From positions 1 to 15,466 of the forward strand of contig JAEDGN010000049.1 in the NCBI GenBank assembly GCA_016297495.1: 15,466 nucleotides of DNA. Reading direction: 5' to 3'. The DNA comes from Coprococcus sp. GTDB lineage: Bacteria; Bacillota; Clostridia; Lachnospirales; Lachnospiraceae. This document shows positions 6,002 through 14,189 of the stretch, piece after piece. The notes beneath the pieces were generated by a model that was given only the letters and a program-made list of their open reading frames with translations, made no database searches and was not told the origin of the DNA. Numbering within the stretch: the first letter of the stretch is position 1; each line of letters opens with the position of its first letter. A program made the translations under genes and the position numbers.

Positions 6002-9000
6002 ATGAAGGAAAAAATACAGTTATTGTCGAGAGGCGTATTTGAATATGAGAACCCGGTTATTGATATATCTGAACGGTCCATAGAGCTGGAAGTGGAGTAT
6101 GGCAGTCGGTACTCGGGACATTTTGATCTGGTGAGCCGCAATAACGTTGAAATACGTGCTATGGTTTTCTCATCGAATAAATGGATGCAGTGTCTGGAAA
6201 CGACAATTGTTGGAATAACGGGGCGTGTTCATTATGTGTTTGATACGCAGTTTATGGAGATTGGAGAGAGCAGCGAAGGGTGTTTCCAGGTTGTCAGCAA
6301 TGGCGGGGAGATTACAATTCCTTATCAGATTCATATACGTGCACCTTATTGTGAGACAAGTATGGGGCCAATGAATGAACTGGATCGGTTTGCGGTACTG
6401 GCCAGGGAGAATTGGGCGGAAGCATTGAAGATATTCAGGTCACCTGATTTCAGACGTGTTTTTTTAAATAATAAAAAGAATCAGAAGATCTATGATGTCC
6501 TGGTTAAAAGTCATGATCAGGCACTGGCAATGGAGGAGTTCCTCTGTACGATCAGGCGAAAGCAGCCAGTGAGTATGACAGTATCTCAGGAGATTATTGA
6601 GTATAAAAATCTGGATCATGTGGTCAGTGAGAAGCTGCTCATAGAGAAGAGTCAATGGGGACATGTCAAAATCAACGTCCGGGCAGAGGGAAGTTTTTTG
6701 ACCGTCTACAAGCAGGTCATAACAGATGAGGATTTCCTTGGCAGTTATTATCAGCTGGAATATCAGATTCGTCCGGATACATGCAGCACTGTCCGGGGCA
6801 GAATTATTTTGGAAACTTTTAATCAGAAGATAGAGATTCCTGTCTGCTGCAGCAGAGATAAGGATAAAAATGAGGAATATCAGGAAAGACGGTCTCTAAA
6901 GGCTTCCTGGATAGGGCTGTATCAGAAATATCTCCTGCTTCAGCTGAAGCAGATGAGCAGAGAACAGTGGATTTCAGAAGCCAGAGAAGAAATTGATGGC
7001 TGCATTAATAACAGCAAAGATATTATTTATCGTGTGGTTGAAGCGGATTACCTGTTGATGTCCGGCAGTACCCGGGAAGCACAGAGTATTCTCGATACAA
7101 TGAATGGTCGTGAATTGAGATATAAGTCAGCGATTGCATATAGCTATTATTTGTATGTTTTTGCCAGGTGCAAGAATGATGAACATTATACCCAGTTTGT
7201 GAGGGACACGATTCAATTTTATGCAGAAGGACAATACCAGGATAGATGGGAACTGCTGTATATGCTGATGAAACTTGATGATCGGGAAAGCGATCATCAT
7301 TCCCGGCTATTCAGAAGGATGAAGGAACTGCATGGACGTCGTCTGCCAGGTGGATTTTTATATCTGGAGGCTGCCGGAATTGTGAACCGGGATCCTTCAG
7401 TGATCAGAGAGATGGGCAGTTTTGAGATTAGTTTATTGTTGTGGGGCGTACGTCATGAATGCCTGAGCAGAGAGGCTGTTTTCAGGTTTGCGGATCTTGT
7501 ACTTAAGATGAGAAGTTATCATGGACAATGCCTGTATGCCATGATGAATCTGTGCAGCTTATATGAAACAAAGAATCTTCTGTCCGCAGTTTTACACCTG
7601 TTGATTCTTGGTGACAGGAAGGAGCCGCAATTCCATCACTGGTATCAGCTTGGAATCAAATCTTCCATCAAGATGCAGGAATTATATGAATATTATATGT
7701 CGACATTGGATTTGTCAGCATGTACAGAATTACCAATCTCTGTACTGATTTATTTTCAGTATGATAATCGGCTTCAGCTGGAGCAGAAGGCATTCCTTTT
7801 CCGTTATGTCATTGAGCATAGGGATAAACTGGGGAGGCTTTTTGAAACCTATGACAGTATTATCAAGGCTTTTACTTTTGAACAGCTTCGGAAAGGCTTT
7901 ATCAATGAAAATATTTCGGTTTTGTATCGGTATTATCTGACAAAAGAGGCCATGACCCCTCATGTGGTCCAGGCGCTGCCGTTTGTTATTTTTAAACAGC
8001 ATTTGCACTGCGGACATCCGGGAATTAAAGGGGTTATTGTTGATTGCTCTGAGCTGGAGAAGGAAATTTATTATCCGCTGGTTCACGATGATGCCTTTAT
8101 TGATCTGTTTATGGATGATTATCGCATTGTTCTTGTGGATAATGACGGAAACCGCTATATGACATCGGTGGCGTATAATCTGGAGAAACTGATGGATTCA
8201 GGGAAATATGTTCGTGAGTGTTATGAGCAGTGCAGGGATGATCAGATGATTATCCTGAACAGAAGTGAGCGGGCGCTTAAATACCAGATGATGGATGATC
8301 TATCCATTGAGATTTATAAACGGGTGCTCCGGCTGAAAGAGGTTAGCCGCCATTATCAGAAGACAATTTTGAAAAATCTGATTGATTTTTATTACGATAA
8401 TTACGAAGGAGAGACACTGGAAAAATATCTTCTACAGATAGATATCTGTTTGCTTGGGCATACAGAACGCAGTCATATTATAGAATATTTTATTCAGCGG
8501 GGATTGTTTGATAAAGCCTATCAGGCGATCACAGTTTATGGATATGAAGGGATACAGGATAAGCGCATTATGCGCCTGTGTTCAAGGATCATACGGGAGA
8601 AGAATTTTGAGAAGGATGATCTGCTGGTGGAAATGGCTTATTTTGCCTTTTCACGAGGAAAGTATGACGAGGCAATTTTGCAGTATCTGATTCGATTTTA
8701 TACAGGGACGACCAGCAGTCTGTATGCCATCTGGAAAGCTGCTAAGGATTTTGAGGTGACAGCATTTGAACTGGAAGAACGGCTTCTATGTCAGATACTT
8801 TTTACAGAGGCTTTGGTAGCAGAAGGATGCGAGGTTTTTGTTTCTTATTATGGGACACATCCGAGTCAGCGCATGGTAAAGGCTTTCCTGGGTTATTATG
8901 CATATCGTTATCTGGTTCATGATCGGTCAGCAGATCAGCAGATTTTTCAATTGATGGAAATAGAGCTGGATCAGATGGAGCAGGCCAGAGATGTGTGCAG

Positions 9001-9541
9001 TCTGGCATTGTTAAAATATTATGCAGATGCCAGCCATGTGGAACCGGAGTATTATGAAAAGCTGCGCCAGGAAGTAGCCTCCTTCATGGATCAGGGAATT
9101 TTACTTCCTTTTTTCAGAGATTATGCGGGTTCTGTCTGGGTGCCGGAGGAACTGGTTGATTTTAGTTATGTGGAGTATCACACAAGTTCAAAATATACAG
9201 TGACCATTCATTATTTGCTGCCGGGAAAGACAGAAGATGAGTTTGTTCATGAACCGATGCGCCATGTGTTTGGAGGTATTTTTGTTAAACCTTTCAGACT
9301 TTATGCCGGAGAGGAATTGGTATATTATCTCAGTGAGAATAATGGAACTGAAGAGAAAACCTTTGGACGACAGATATTAAAAGCGGACAGTAAGCAGGAA
9401 AATCATATGGAAACAGGGATGGATCAACTGAACCGGATGCTTGATTATGTAGAATTTCATGATGACCTTGCTCTGGATAAAGCTTTGAAGGCTTATGACA
9501 GTCTGGATGAAATGACAGATCAGATGTTCCGGTTAAAATAG
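6002..9541 (+). CDS. DUF5717-like large beta-sandwich/alpha-solenoid protein
   Basis: A 1179-residue protein of unknown function that I recognise as the DUF5717 type found in Lachnospiraceae. No signal peptide or membrane segment is visible, so it is probably cytoplasmic. Residues 1-115 form a beta-rich, Ig-like domain (GVFEYENPVIDISE near the start, GEITIPYQIHI at its end). A helical linker spans about 120-185, with a second beta-rich domain at about 190-285 (EKSQWGHVKINVRAEGSFL, GRIILETFNQKIEIPV). A very long run of helical repeats rich in Tyr, Leu and Glu fills about 295-1020, as in TPR-like solenoids. A last beta-rich stretch lies at about 1045-1120. Such architecture suggests a scaffold. 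Only a weak site (GGTGAG, 5991-5996) precedes ATG 6002. Its stop codon overlaps the ribosome site of the next gene, implying coupled translation and joint function. Confidence 0.85.
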   Translation: MKEKIQLLSRGVFEYENPVIDISERSIELEVEYGSRYSGHFDLVSRNNVEIRAMVFSSNKWMQCLETTIVGITGRVHYVFDTQFMEIGESSEGCFQVVSNGGEITIPYQIHIRAPYCETSMGPMNELDRFAVLARENWAEALKIFRSPDFRRVFLNNKKNQKIYDVLVKSHDQALAMEEFLCTIRRKQPVSMTVSQEIIEYKNLDHVVSEKLLIEKSQWGHVKINVRAEGSFLTVYKQVITDEDFLGSYYQLEYQIRPDTCSTVRGRIILETFNQKIEIPVCCSRDKDKNEEYQERRSLKASWIGLYQKYLLLQLKQMSREQWISEAREEIDGCINNSKDIIYRVVEADYLLMSGSTREAQSILDTMNGRELRYKSAIAYSYYLYVFARCKNDEHYTQFVRDTIQFYAEGQYQDRWELLYMLMKLDDRESDHHSRLFRRMKELHGRRLPGGFLYLEAAGIVNRDPSVIREMGSFEISLLLWGVRHECLSREAVFRFADLVLKMRSYHGQCLYAMMNLCSLYETKNLLSAVLHLLILGDRKEPQFHHWYQLGIKSSIKMQELYEYYMSTLDLSACTELPISVLIYFQYDNRLQLEQKAFLFRYVIEHRDKLGRLFETYDSIIKAFTFEQLRKGFINENISVLYRYYLTKEAMTPHVVQALPFVIFKQHLHCGHPGIKGVIVDCSELEKEIYYPLVHDDAFIDLFMDDYRIVLVDNDGNRYMTSVAYNLEKLMDSGKYVRECYEQCRDDQMIILNRSERALKYQMMDDLSIEIYKRVLRLKEVSRHYQKTILKNLIDFYYDNYEGETLEKYLLQIDICLLGHTERSHIIEYFIQRGLFDKAYQAITVYGYEGIQDKRIMRLCSRIIREKNFEKDDLLVEMAYFAFSRGKYDEAILQYLIRFYTGTTSSLYAIWKAAKDFEVTAFELEERLLCQILFTEALVAEGCEVFVSYYGTHPSQRMVKAFLGYYAYRYLVHDRSADQQIFQLMEIELDQMEQARDVCSLALLKYYADASHVEPEYYEKLRQEVASFMDQGILLPFFRDYAGSVWVPEELVDFSYVEYHTSSKYTVTIHYLLPGKTEDEFVHEPMRHVFGGIFVKPFRLYAGEELVYYLSENNGTEEKTFGRQILKADSKQENHMETGMDQLNRMLDYVEFHDDLALDKALKAYDSLDEMTDQMFRLK

Positions 9542-9553
9542 GAGTGTCACAGA

Positions 9554-11695
9554 ATGAACAAGCAAAAAATGATTGTTGGATATGATTTGTGTTCGGATTT
9601 TTCACAGATCAGTTATTATAATAGAGAAAAGATGGAACCCGATTCTGTTTCCCTGGAGGGGCAGATGCAGATACCGACAGTTCTTTGTCGTCTTTTTGCG
9701 GGTGGTCAATGGCTTGTTGGGAAAGAAGCGATGACTGCCGCAAAAGAAGGGAAAGGGGCATTAATCAGGGGGTTTACTGAAAATCTAGCCGATGATCCGA
9801 TGATTGATGTGGCGGGCGAACGTATTGAAAAAGCAGAGCTGATCTATCTGTATATTTTATCTACGCTGAAGGCGTTGAATAAACTTGATCCGGATGCGGA
9901 GATTGGTTATCTTACATTGACAACAGAGAAAATTGATCTGGCCATGGCGGATGCTATAAAGAATACAGGGCGAAAGCTGGGGCTGCCTCCGGAATGTATT
10001 GCCATGCAGAGCCACAGGCTCAGTTATGAATACTATGCCCTTTCTCAGAAGAGAGAGTTGTGGACCCATGATGTTGGATTGTTTGAATATGATCGTCATG
10101 GACTGTGTTATCATCATCTGTCGATTTCCTGGAAGCATCATCCGGCTGCTGTAACAGCTGAGACAGTTGATTTAAGAGATTATCTTGACGGAAGTGAACT
10201 GGAGAATCCTGTGGGACCTGAAATGGATAGAAAGTTTCTGGCGGCTGTCAAAGAAGTTTCAGCCCGGAAAACGATTTCTACGTATTATCTGGTCGGAGAA
10301 GGATTTGAGAATGCCGGTGAAGGCGGCAGCTGGATGAATGTATCCCTGCAGCAGCTGTGTGCCATGAAGCGTCATGTTTTTGTGGGGCGGAATCTCTATG
10401 CCAGAGGTGCCTGCTATAACAGCTATTATCATGAAGTTGTTGGCAGAAAACCAGGTTTTCTGGCGGTTAATGCAGATATGCTGATGAAGGATATTTATAT
10501 ACGATCCGTTCACAGGAACACGCCGCAGAAAGTGATATTGACAGAAGCAGGGACCCCGTGGTACAGCGCTGTCTGTGAGAAGAATATAATTCTGGATGGC
10601 AGCAATCAGATTGTGTTCCATATCAGGGATATCCTGACTAATTTTGAGCAGATGGCTGTGATGCAGCTGAATGATCTTCCGGAACGGCCAGAGAAGACGA
10701 CCATGCTCCGTTTACAGATTTCTTTCAGAACAGATACATGTTGTCATATACAGGTGACAGATTTGGGATTCGGTGAGATATTTACTGCCACAGGCAAGGT
10801 ATGGGAGAAGGACTTTGATCTTAATGATACCGCGGAGAAAGCGGAAGTATCCGGCCGTGAAGCTGTGATAGAAGCCGCTTCGCCAAAAGAGATACTGCCT
10901 TTGAATATGAAAATGTCCGGTATACGGATATTTTCGCTGGAAGAATTGTGTTGGTATTTGTTTCAGAACGTATATGCCATTACCCCCGATCTGTTCGATG
11001 ATAAAATGTTTTTCTGGATGGATAAAATTACGGGAAATCATTCTCTGGCGCTGGCTTTGGATAACTATAAGGCGGCGGGCAAACCGTTGAAGGAGATTGT
11101 ACGTTTGCTGCTGAACTCGGTGGATTATCTGAGCAATTCGGAGATTGCTTTTGTTTATAATAAGCTGACGGAAATGGAGCATCAGAATCCGGTGGAGCAG
11201 GCACGGCAGGCGGCGGATAATTATAACCGATATGGGCATTATATGGCCGCGCTTAAGAGTTATCATCATGTGATCTGTCAGATGAGTCATGAATATGCCA
11301 ACGAGGTGACACGGCAATTTAAAGCGGAAACCTGGCATAATATGGGTATTGCATTCCTGAAACTGCATCACCCGGTAAGAGCTGCAGAGTGTATGGAGAA
11401 AGCCTATAGTCTTGTGAAAGAGCAGAGTTATCTGGAGGCTTATATCTGTACGCTGGAATTGACGGGAGCCCAGGATAAGATCCTGGAAGTGACGCAGCAG
11501 GAATCGGTACCGTCGGAGATGACGGATGAGATCCTGGCAAGCTGCAGAAAGAGTGAAGATTCTTATTTAATTTCGGAACGGGGAATGAGACTTCAGCAGG
11601 GAATAGATCTGAAAAAGCAGCAACGATTTGAGGAGTACAGCCGTTTTGTCAAAGCGTACCTGGAAGATCAGAAGAAAAAATATGATCTGCCATAA
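9554..11695 (+). CDS. DUF5716-like Hsp70/actin-fold protein with helical tail
   Basis: A 713-residue protein matching my memory of DUF5716, with an Hsp70-type (ASKHA) N-terminus. Signs of the fold: GYDLCSDFS (9-17) at phosphate loop 1, VGKEA (55-59) as in DnaK, HDVGLFEYD (172-180) at phosphate loop 2, YLVGEGF (245-251) at the adenosine motif and NLYARGACY (280-288) at the DnaK QGAA position. Residues about 385-440 (including VTDLGFGEIF) look like a beta substrate-binding or wing domain. Residues about 545-650 look like TPR helices. Asp11 is kept, but the glycines and threonines of both phosphate loops are mostly replaced, so ATP hydrolysis is doubtful. TAGGAG (9539-9544) places the ribosome site on the upstream stop codon, 12 bp before ATG 9554. 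A client-binding pseudo-chaperone or a filament-type role is possible; no function is established here. Confidence 0.83.
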   Translation: MNKQKMIVGYDLCSDFSQISYYNREKMEPDSVSLEGQMQIPTVLCRLFAGGQWLVGKEAMTAAKEGKGALIRGFTENLADDPMIDVAGERIEKAELIYLYILSTLKALNKLDPDAEIGYLTLTTEKIDLAMADAIKNTGRKLGLPPECIAMQSHRLSYEYYALSQKRELWTHDVGLFEYDRHGLCYHHLSISWKHHPAAVTAETVDLRDYLDGSELENPVGPEMDRKFLAAVKEVSARKTISTYYLVGEGFENAGEGGSWMNVSLQQLCAMKRHVFVGRNLYARGACYNSYYHEVVGRKPGFLAVNADMLMKDIYIRSVHRNTPQKVILTEAGTPWYSAVCEKNIILDGSNQIVFHIRDILTNFEQMAVMQLNDLPERPEKTTMLRLQISFRTDTCCHIQVTDLGFGEIFTATGKVWEKDFDLNDTAEKAEVSGREAVIEAASPKEILPLNMKMSGIRIFSLEELCWYLFQNVYAITPDLFDDKMFFWMDKITGNHSLALALDNYKAAGKPLKEIVRLLLNSVDYLSNSEIAFVYNKLTEMEHQNPVEQARQAADNYNRYGHYMAALKSYHHVICQMSHEYANEVTRQFKAETWHNMGIAFLKLHHPVRAAECMEKAYSLVKEQSYLEAYICTLELTGAQDKILEVTQQESVPSEMTDEILASCRKSEDSYLISERGMRLQQGIDLKKQQRFEEYSRFVKAYLEDQKKKYDLP

Positions 11696-11696
11696 C

Positions 11697-11719
11697 ATGT
11701 ATCTACTCAGCCAATACAT
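11697..11719 (+). repeat. Short fragment related to the palindromic repeat
   Basis: ATGTATCTACTCAGCC (11697-11712) differs by one base from ATGTAACTACTCAGCC at 15077-15092. Both lie just after a stop codon. It also forms a small hairpin, ATGTAT / ATACAT (11697-11702 / 11714-11719). It may be an end fragment of the element; chance is not excluded. Confidence 0.4.
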
Positions 11720-11738
11720 ATTTATTTAAAAGATAATA

Positions 11739-11768
11739 TTGACAGGAATATGAAAAATCTACTAAAAT
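11739..11768 (+). promoter_or_regulatory. Promoter of the esterase gene
   Basis: A perfect TTGACA (11739-11744), an 18-bp spacer and TAAAAT (11763-11768) lie 46 bp before the start codon. No terminator separates it from the DUF5716-like gene, so read-through is also likely. Confidence 0.65.
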
Positions 11769-11814
11769 ACTTGTGAGATGAAAGTATAGATAAACAGAAC
11801 GGAGATTACAAAAG

Positions 11815-12558
11815 ATGGAAAGACAATTTTTGCCACGATACAGTCAGTGTTTACAAAGAGAGATGAATATACTTGTTCATGGACATACGGGTGTGCCGAT
11901 TGTGGTGTTCCCATGTCAGGACAGCATGTGTGATAATTTTGAGAATTTCGGTATGGTGGATCTGTTAAGCGATTATATTGACAGCGGACGGATTCAGCTC
12001 TTTTCAGTGGATACAGTTGACAGGGAAAGCTGGTCGGATACATGGGGGGATAAGGCACATCGCGCCTGGATCCAGGAATGTTATTATCACTATATTGTGG
12101 ATGAGGTTGTCCCGCTGGTCCGTGAAATCAATGGTACAGGTCAGCTTCCGATTGTTACGGGATGCAGTCTTGGAGCTACCCATGCTGCCATTGTGTTTTT
12201 CAGACGTCCTGACCTGTTCGGGGGCGTCCTGGCCATGTCCGGCTGTTATGACGCACCGCATTTCTGGGATGGCTGGTGTGATGAGAATCTTTATAATAAT
12301 TCACCGGTGCATTTTCTTGAAAATATGCCGGTGGATCATCCTTATATTCAGCTGTACAATCAGCGTAAGATTATTATCTGCGTTGGACAGGGCCGTTGGG
12401 AATCTGAAGGAATACGTACCACATCCCAGCTGGGTAATATCTTTTACAGAAAAGGCATTCATGGATGGACGGATTTCTGGGGATATGATGTAGATCATGA
12501 TTGGCCATGGTGGAAAAAACAGATCAGATATTTCCTGCCGTTTCTTCTTGAAAAGTGA
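11815..12558 (+). CDS. Putative esterase, FrmB/EstD-like alpha/beta hydrolase
   Basis: A 247-residue cytoplasmic alpha/beta hydrolase of the putative-esterase (PF00756-like) group. The nucleophile elbow TGCSLGATHA (116-125) gives Ser118 in GxSxG. DVDHDWPWWKKQ (226-237) holds the likely catalytic His228. VGQGRWE (190-196) is the region where the acid residue usually falls, so the acid is not certain. GVLAMSGCYD (137-146) is the strand after the nucleophile helix, as in S-formylglutathione hydrolases. There is no signal peptide. GGAG (11801-11804) lies 10 nt before ATG 11815. It has a strong promoter of its own and no recognisable functional partner; the substrate cannot be read from the sequence. 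Confidence 0.85.
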   Translation: MERQFLPRYSQCLQREMNILVHGHTGVPIVVFPCQDSMCDNFENFGMVDLLSDYIDSGRIQLFSVDTVDRESWSDTWGDKAHRAWIQECYYHYIVDEVVPLVREINGTGQLPIVTGCSLGATHAAIVFFRRPDLFGGVLAMSGCYDAPHFWDGWCDENLYNNSPVHFLENMPVDHPYIQLYNQRKIIICVGQGRWESEGIRTTSQLGNIFYRKGIHGWTDFWGYDVDHDWPWWKKQIRYFLPFLLEK

Positions 12559-12605
12559 TAAATTACAGTACTGAAAATGTATCTCATTTATCAGAGGCGA
12601 ATAAA

Positions 12606-12645
12606 GGAGGGGATGTTGCAATTGATTGCCGCATCCTCTTCTTTT
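12606..12645 (+). terminator. Probable weak terminator after the esterase gene
   Basis: GGAGGGGATG (12606-12615) pairs with CATCCTCTTC (12632-12641) with two G-U pairs and an inner GCAA/TTGC stem. The trailing T run is short (12642-12645), so termination may be partial. Confidence 0.5.
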
Positions 12646-12706
12646 GATATTTGATTGTGCAGGGCAACTGATAGACAACAATATACGGTTGAAGGAGAAA
12701 TCTGAT

Positions 12707-13747
12707 ATGATAATTGGCTGTATGCGGGAATGTATTCCGTCGGAAAGAGAGAGAATTCAACAGGTACTTGAAAAGTCAGATAAATTACTTTTTTTTAAAG
12801 ATTATCATGAGTTACTTCATAGTACTGACCGGGATAAACTCGATATACTGATGGGTGAGCCACCGTTAGATATTCTAAGGCGTATGAAGGGGCTGCGATG
12901 GCTGCAGATGACCTGGGCCGGTGTGGATATGTATATGGGAGAAGGAAGATTTCCTGAAGATGTTCTCCTGACCAATGCATCAGGTGCTTTTGGGAAGATT
13001 ATCTCAGAATATATCCTGACTGGCCTCCTTGGGATGTACCGGAAAATGCCAGACTACCGTGTACAAATGAAATCAGGTGGCTGGCAGGCTGTTTCTGGTG
13101 AAAGGACGCTGGAAGGCAAGACGGCACTTATTCTGGGGGCCGGTGATATCGGCTGTGAGACTGCCAGAAAACTGAAAGCGTTTGATGTCAGAGTATGGGG
13201 AATCCGCAGAATGATGAGGGAAAAGCCGCTGTATTTTGATGCGATGTATACGATGGAGCAGCTGGATGAACTGCTGCCTCAGGCAGATATAGTTATTGCC
13301 TGTCTTCCGGGCACGGAGCAGACGAGAGGGGCATTGTTGAAGAAGCGGCTTTTGAGTATGAAAAAAGATGCTTTTCTGGTCAATGTAGGGCGTGGTTCTC
13401 TGGTTGGACTGCAGGATTTGATGGAAGTATTGGAGCAGGGGCATTTATCAGGAGTGCTGCTTGATGTGATGGAACAGGAGCCATTGCCGGCAGAGCATCC
13501 CCTGCGGCAGATGGAACAGGTGATGCTGACACCGCATATATCCGGCATCAGTTGGGGAGATATTCCGGAGACAAGGATGAAGATACTGGATATATTCTGT
13601 GAAAATCTGTGCAGATTCCGTAAAGGGGAAGAACTCCTGAATCTGGTGGATCTAAAGCAGGGATACAGAAGTAACTATTCAGCCTCCTGGTCTTGTTCTG
13701 CACAATACGGACAGTTTCCGCCCTTCAAACACGTTTCCACTCGATGA
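12707..13747 (+). CDS. D-2-hydroxyacid dehydrogenase (NAD-dependent)
   Basis: Member of the D-isomer-specific 2-hydroxyacid dehydrogenase family, which reduces 2-keto acids to D-2-hydroxy acids or the reverse. It has 346 residues from ATG 12707, chosen because AAGGAG (12692-12697) lies 9 nt upstream; an in-frame extension to TTG 12626 falls inside the preceding hairpin. The catalytic/substrate domain is 1-95 and 285-320. The Rossmann motif is GAGDIG (144-149). The catalytic residues are Arg229 (VNVGRGSL), Glu258 (EQEPLP) and His277 (TPHISG). The domain ends naturally at LLNLVDLKQGY (310-320). The last 26 or so residues (NYSASWSCSAQYGQ onward) and the stop codon are encoded by a repeat element, so this tail is an acquired extension. 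The substrate is unknown; no 3-phosphoglycerate dehydrogenase ACT domain is present. Confidence 0.9.
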   Translation: MIIGCMRECIPSERERIQQVLEKSDKLLFFKDYHELLHSTDRDKLDILMGEPPLDILRRMKGLRWLQMTWAGVDMYMGEGRFPEDVLLTNASGAFGKIISEYILTGLLGMYRKMPDYRVQMKSGGWQAVSGERTLEGKTALILGAGDIGCETARKLKAFDVRVWGIRRMMREKPLYFDAMYTMEQLDELLPQADIVIACLPGTEQTRGALLKKRLLSMKKDAFLVNVGRGSLVGLQDLMEVLEQGHLSGVLLDVMEQEPLPAEHPLRQMEQVMLTPHISGISWGDIPETRMKILDIFCENLCRFRKGEELLNLVDLKQGYRSNYSASWSCSAQYGQFPPFKHVSTR

Positions 13748-13756
13748 AAAAAGCAG
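13671..13756 (+). repeat. Half copy of palindromic repeat, fused into a coding end
   Basis: From GTAACTATTCAGCC the 86 bases align without gaps to 15079-15164, with about 85 percent identity by eye. CACAATACGGACAGTTTCC is identical in both. The copy stops at GAAAAAAGCAG, where the right copy starts its central hairpin, so only the left arm is present. The sequence is read in frame by the dehydrogenase, whose TGA stop (13745-13747) falls in the shared TCGATGAAAA. Confidence 0.85.
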
Positions 13757-13785
13757 TTGACAAGTATATATCGCAGTGCTACACT
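13757..13785 (+). promoter_or_regulatory. Strong promoter of the padR cassette
   Basis: A perfect TTGACA (13757-13762), a 17-bp spacer and TACACT (13780-13785) preceded by TGC (extended -10). The -35 begins directly at the end of the repeat half copy. It lies 83 bp before the padR-like start. Confidence 0.75.
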
Positions 13786-13808
13786 CTAAATATATCGTAG
13801 TGCGATAG
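13766..13808 (+). promoter_or_regulatory. Candidate PadR operator pair
   Basis: ATATATCGCAGTGC (13766-13779) and ATATATCGTAGTGC (13790-13803) are direct repeats 24 bp apart with one mismatch. The first covers the spacer up to the -10. The second includes an inverted repeat, TATCG-TAGTG-CGATA (13793-13807), just past the start of transcription. Binding here would block the promoter, which fits autorepression by the PadR-like protein; this is inference from position. Confidence 0.55.
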
Positions 13809-13853
13809 ATTGCACTGAAATGGATTGTACTGTAATAGATAGAGCTGAGATGA
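13794..13853 (+). repeat. Four tandem 15-bp units in the padR leader
   Basis: Units start at 13794, 13809, 13824 and 13839: ATCGTAGTGCGATAG, ATTGCACTGAAATGG, ATTGTACTGTAATAG and ATAGAGCTGAGATGA. Units two and three match at 11 of 15 positions; the others are more diverged. The array fills the leader to just before the ribosome site (GGGAG, 13855-13859). Confidence 0.5.
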
Positions 13854-13868
13854 AGGGAGAGATAGACA

Positions 13869-14189
13869 ATGGATGCACATATCAGGAAAGTTTATGTGCC
13901 GATGACGGAAACCGGTTTTTATATTCTGCTCTGTCTTCAGGATGAGATGCATGGATACAGCATTGTTCAGAAGGTGGAGGCGATGACCGGAGGGGATATC
14001 CGGCTCAGTCCCGGAACCATGTATGGCAGTTTGTCGAAGATGGAGAAGGATGGATTGATCCGATTTGTCCGGGAGGAAGATAAGCGGAAGATCTATGTGA
14101 TCACAGATCTGGGGAAGGAAGTGCTGCAGCTGGAGATGCAGCGTATTGAGCGGCTGTACCGCAATATGAGGGAGGAGCGAAGAGCATGA
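13869..14189 (+). CDS. PadR-family transcriptional repressor
   Basis: A 106-residue winged-helix regulator of the short PadR class (PadR-s2-like), acting as a dimer on DNA. ETGFYILLCLQ (14-24) and MHGYSIVQKV (27-36) are the first helices with the conserved HGY. SPGTMYGSLSKMEKDGLI (47-64) is the recognition-helix block (usual GTLYPaLxrLexxGLI). KRKIYVITDLGKE (72-84) is the wing. A C-terminal charged helix serves dimerisation. GGGAG (13855-13859) is 9 nt before ATG 13869. It overlaps the next gene by four bases (ATGA, 14186-14189), so translation is coupled. The position of the operator-like repeats on its promoter points to autoregulation. The inducer is unknown; related regulators respond to hydrophobic drugs, peptides or phenolic acids. 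Confidence 0.93.
   Translation: MDAHIRKVYVPMTETGFYILLCLQDEMHGYSIVQKVEAMTGGDIRLSPGTMYGSLSKMEKDGLIRFVREEDKRKIYVITDLGKEVLQLEMQRIERLYRNMREERRA

Noticed and set aside
7730..8086. 118-codon - strand frame inside the large DUF5717-like gene
   Set aside because: It is antisense to a coherent 1179-residue protein, with no ribosome site and low-quality composition; the same holds for the other antisense frames in this and neighbouring genes.
10712..11371. 219-codon - strand frame inside the DUF5716-like gene
   Set aside because: Antisense shadow of a well-supported gene; rich in His, Gln and Ile with no recognisable domain.
11978..12493. 171-codon + strand frame overlapping the esterase
   Set aside because: An out-of-frame shadow; the esterase frame has the GxSxG elbow and a good ribosome site.
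12626..12706. Longer N-terminus of the hydroxyacid dehydrogenase
   Set aside because: It starts inside the hairpin after the esterase gene and lacks a ribosome site; ATG 12707 has AAGGAG at 9 nt.
13794..13853. CRISPR-like array from the tandem 15-bp units
   Set aside because: The units are contiguous and diverged, with no spacers and no cas genes.
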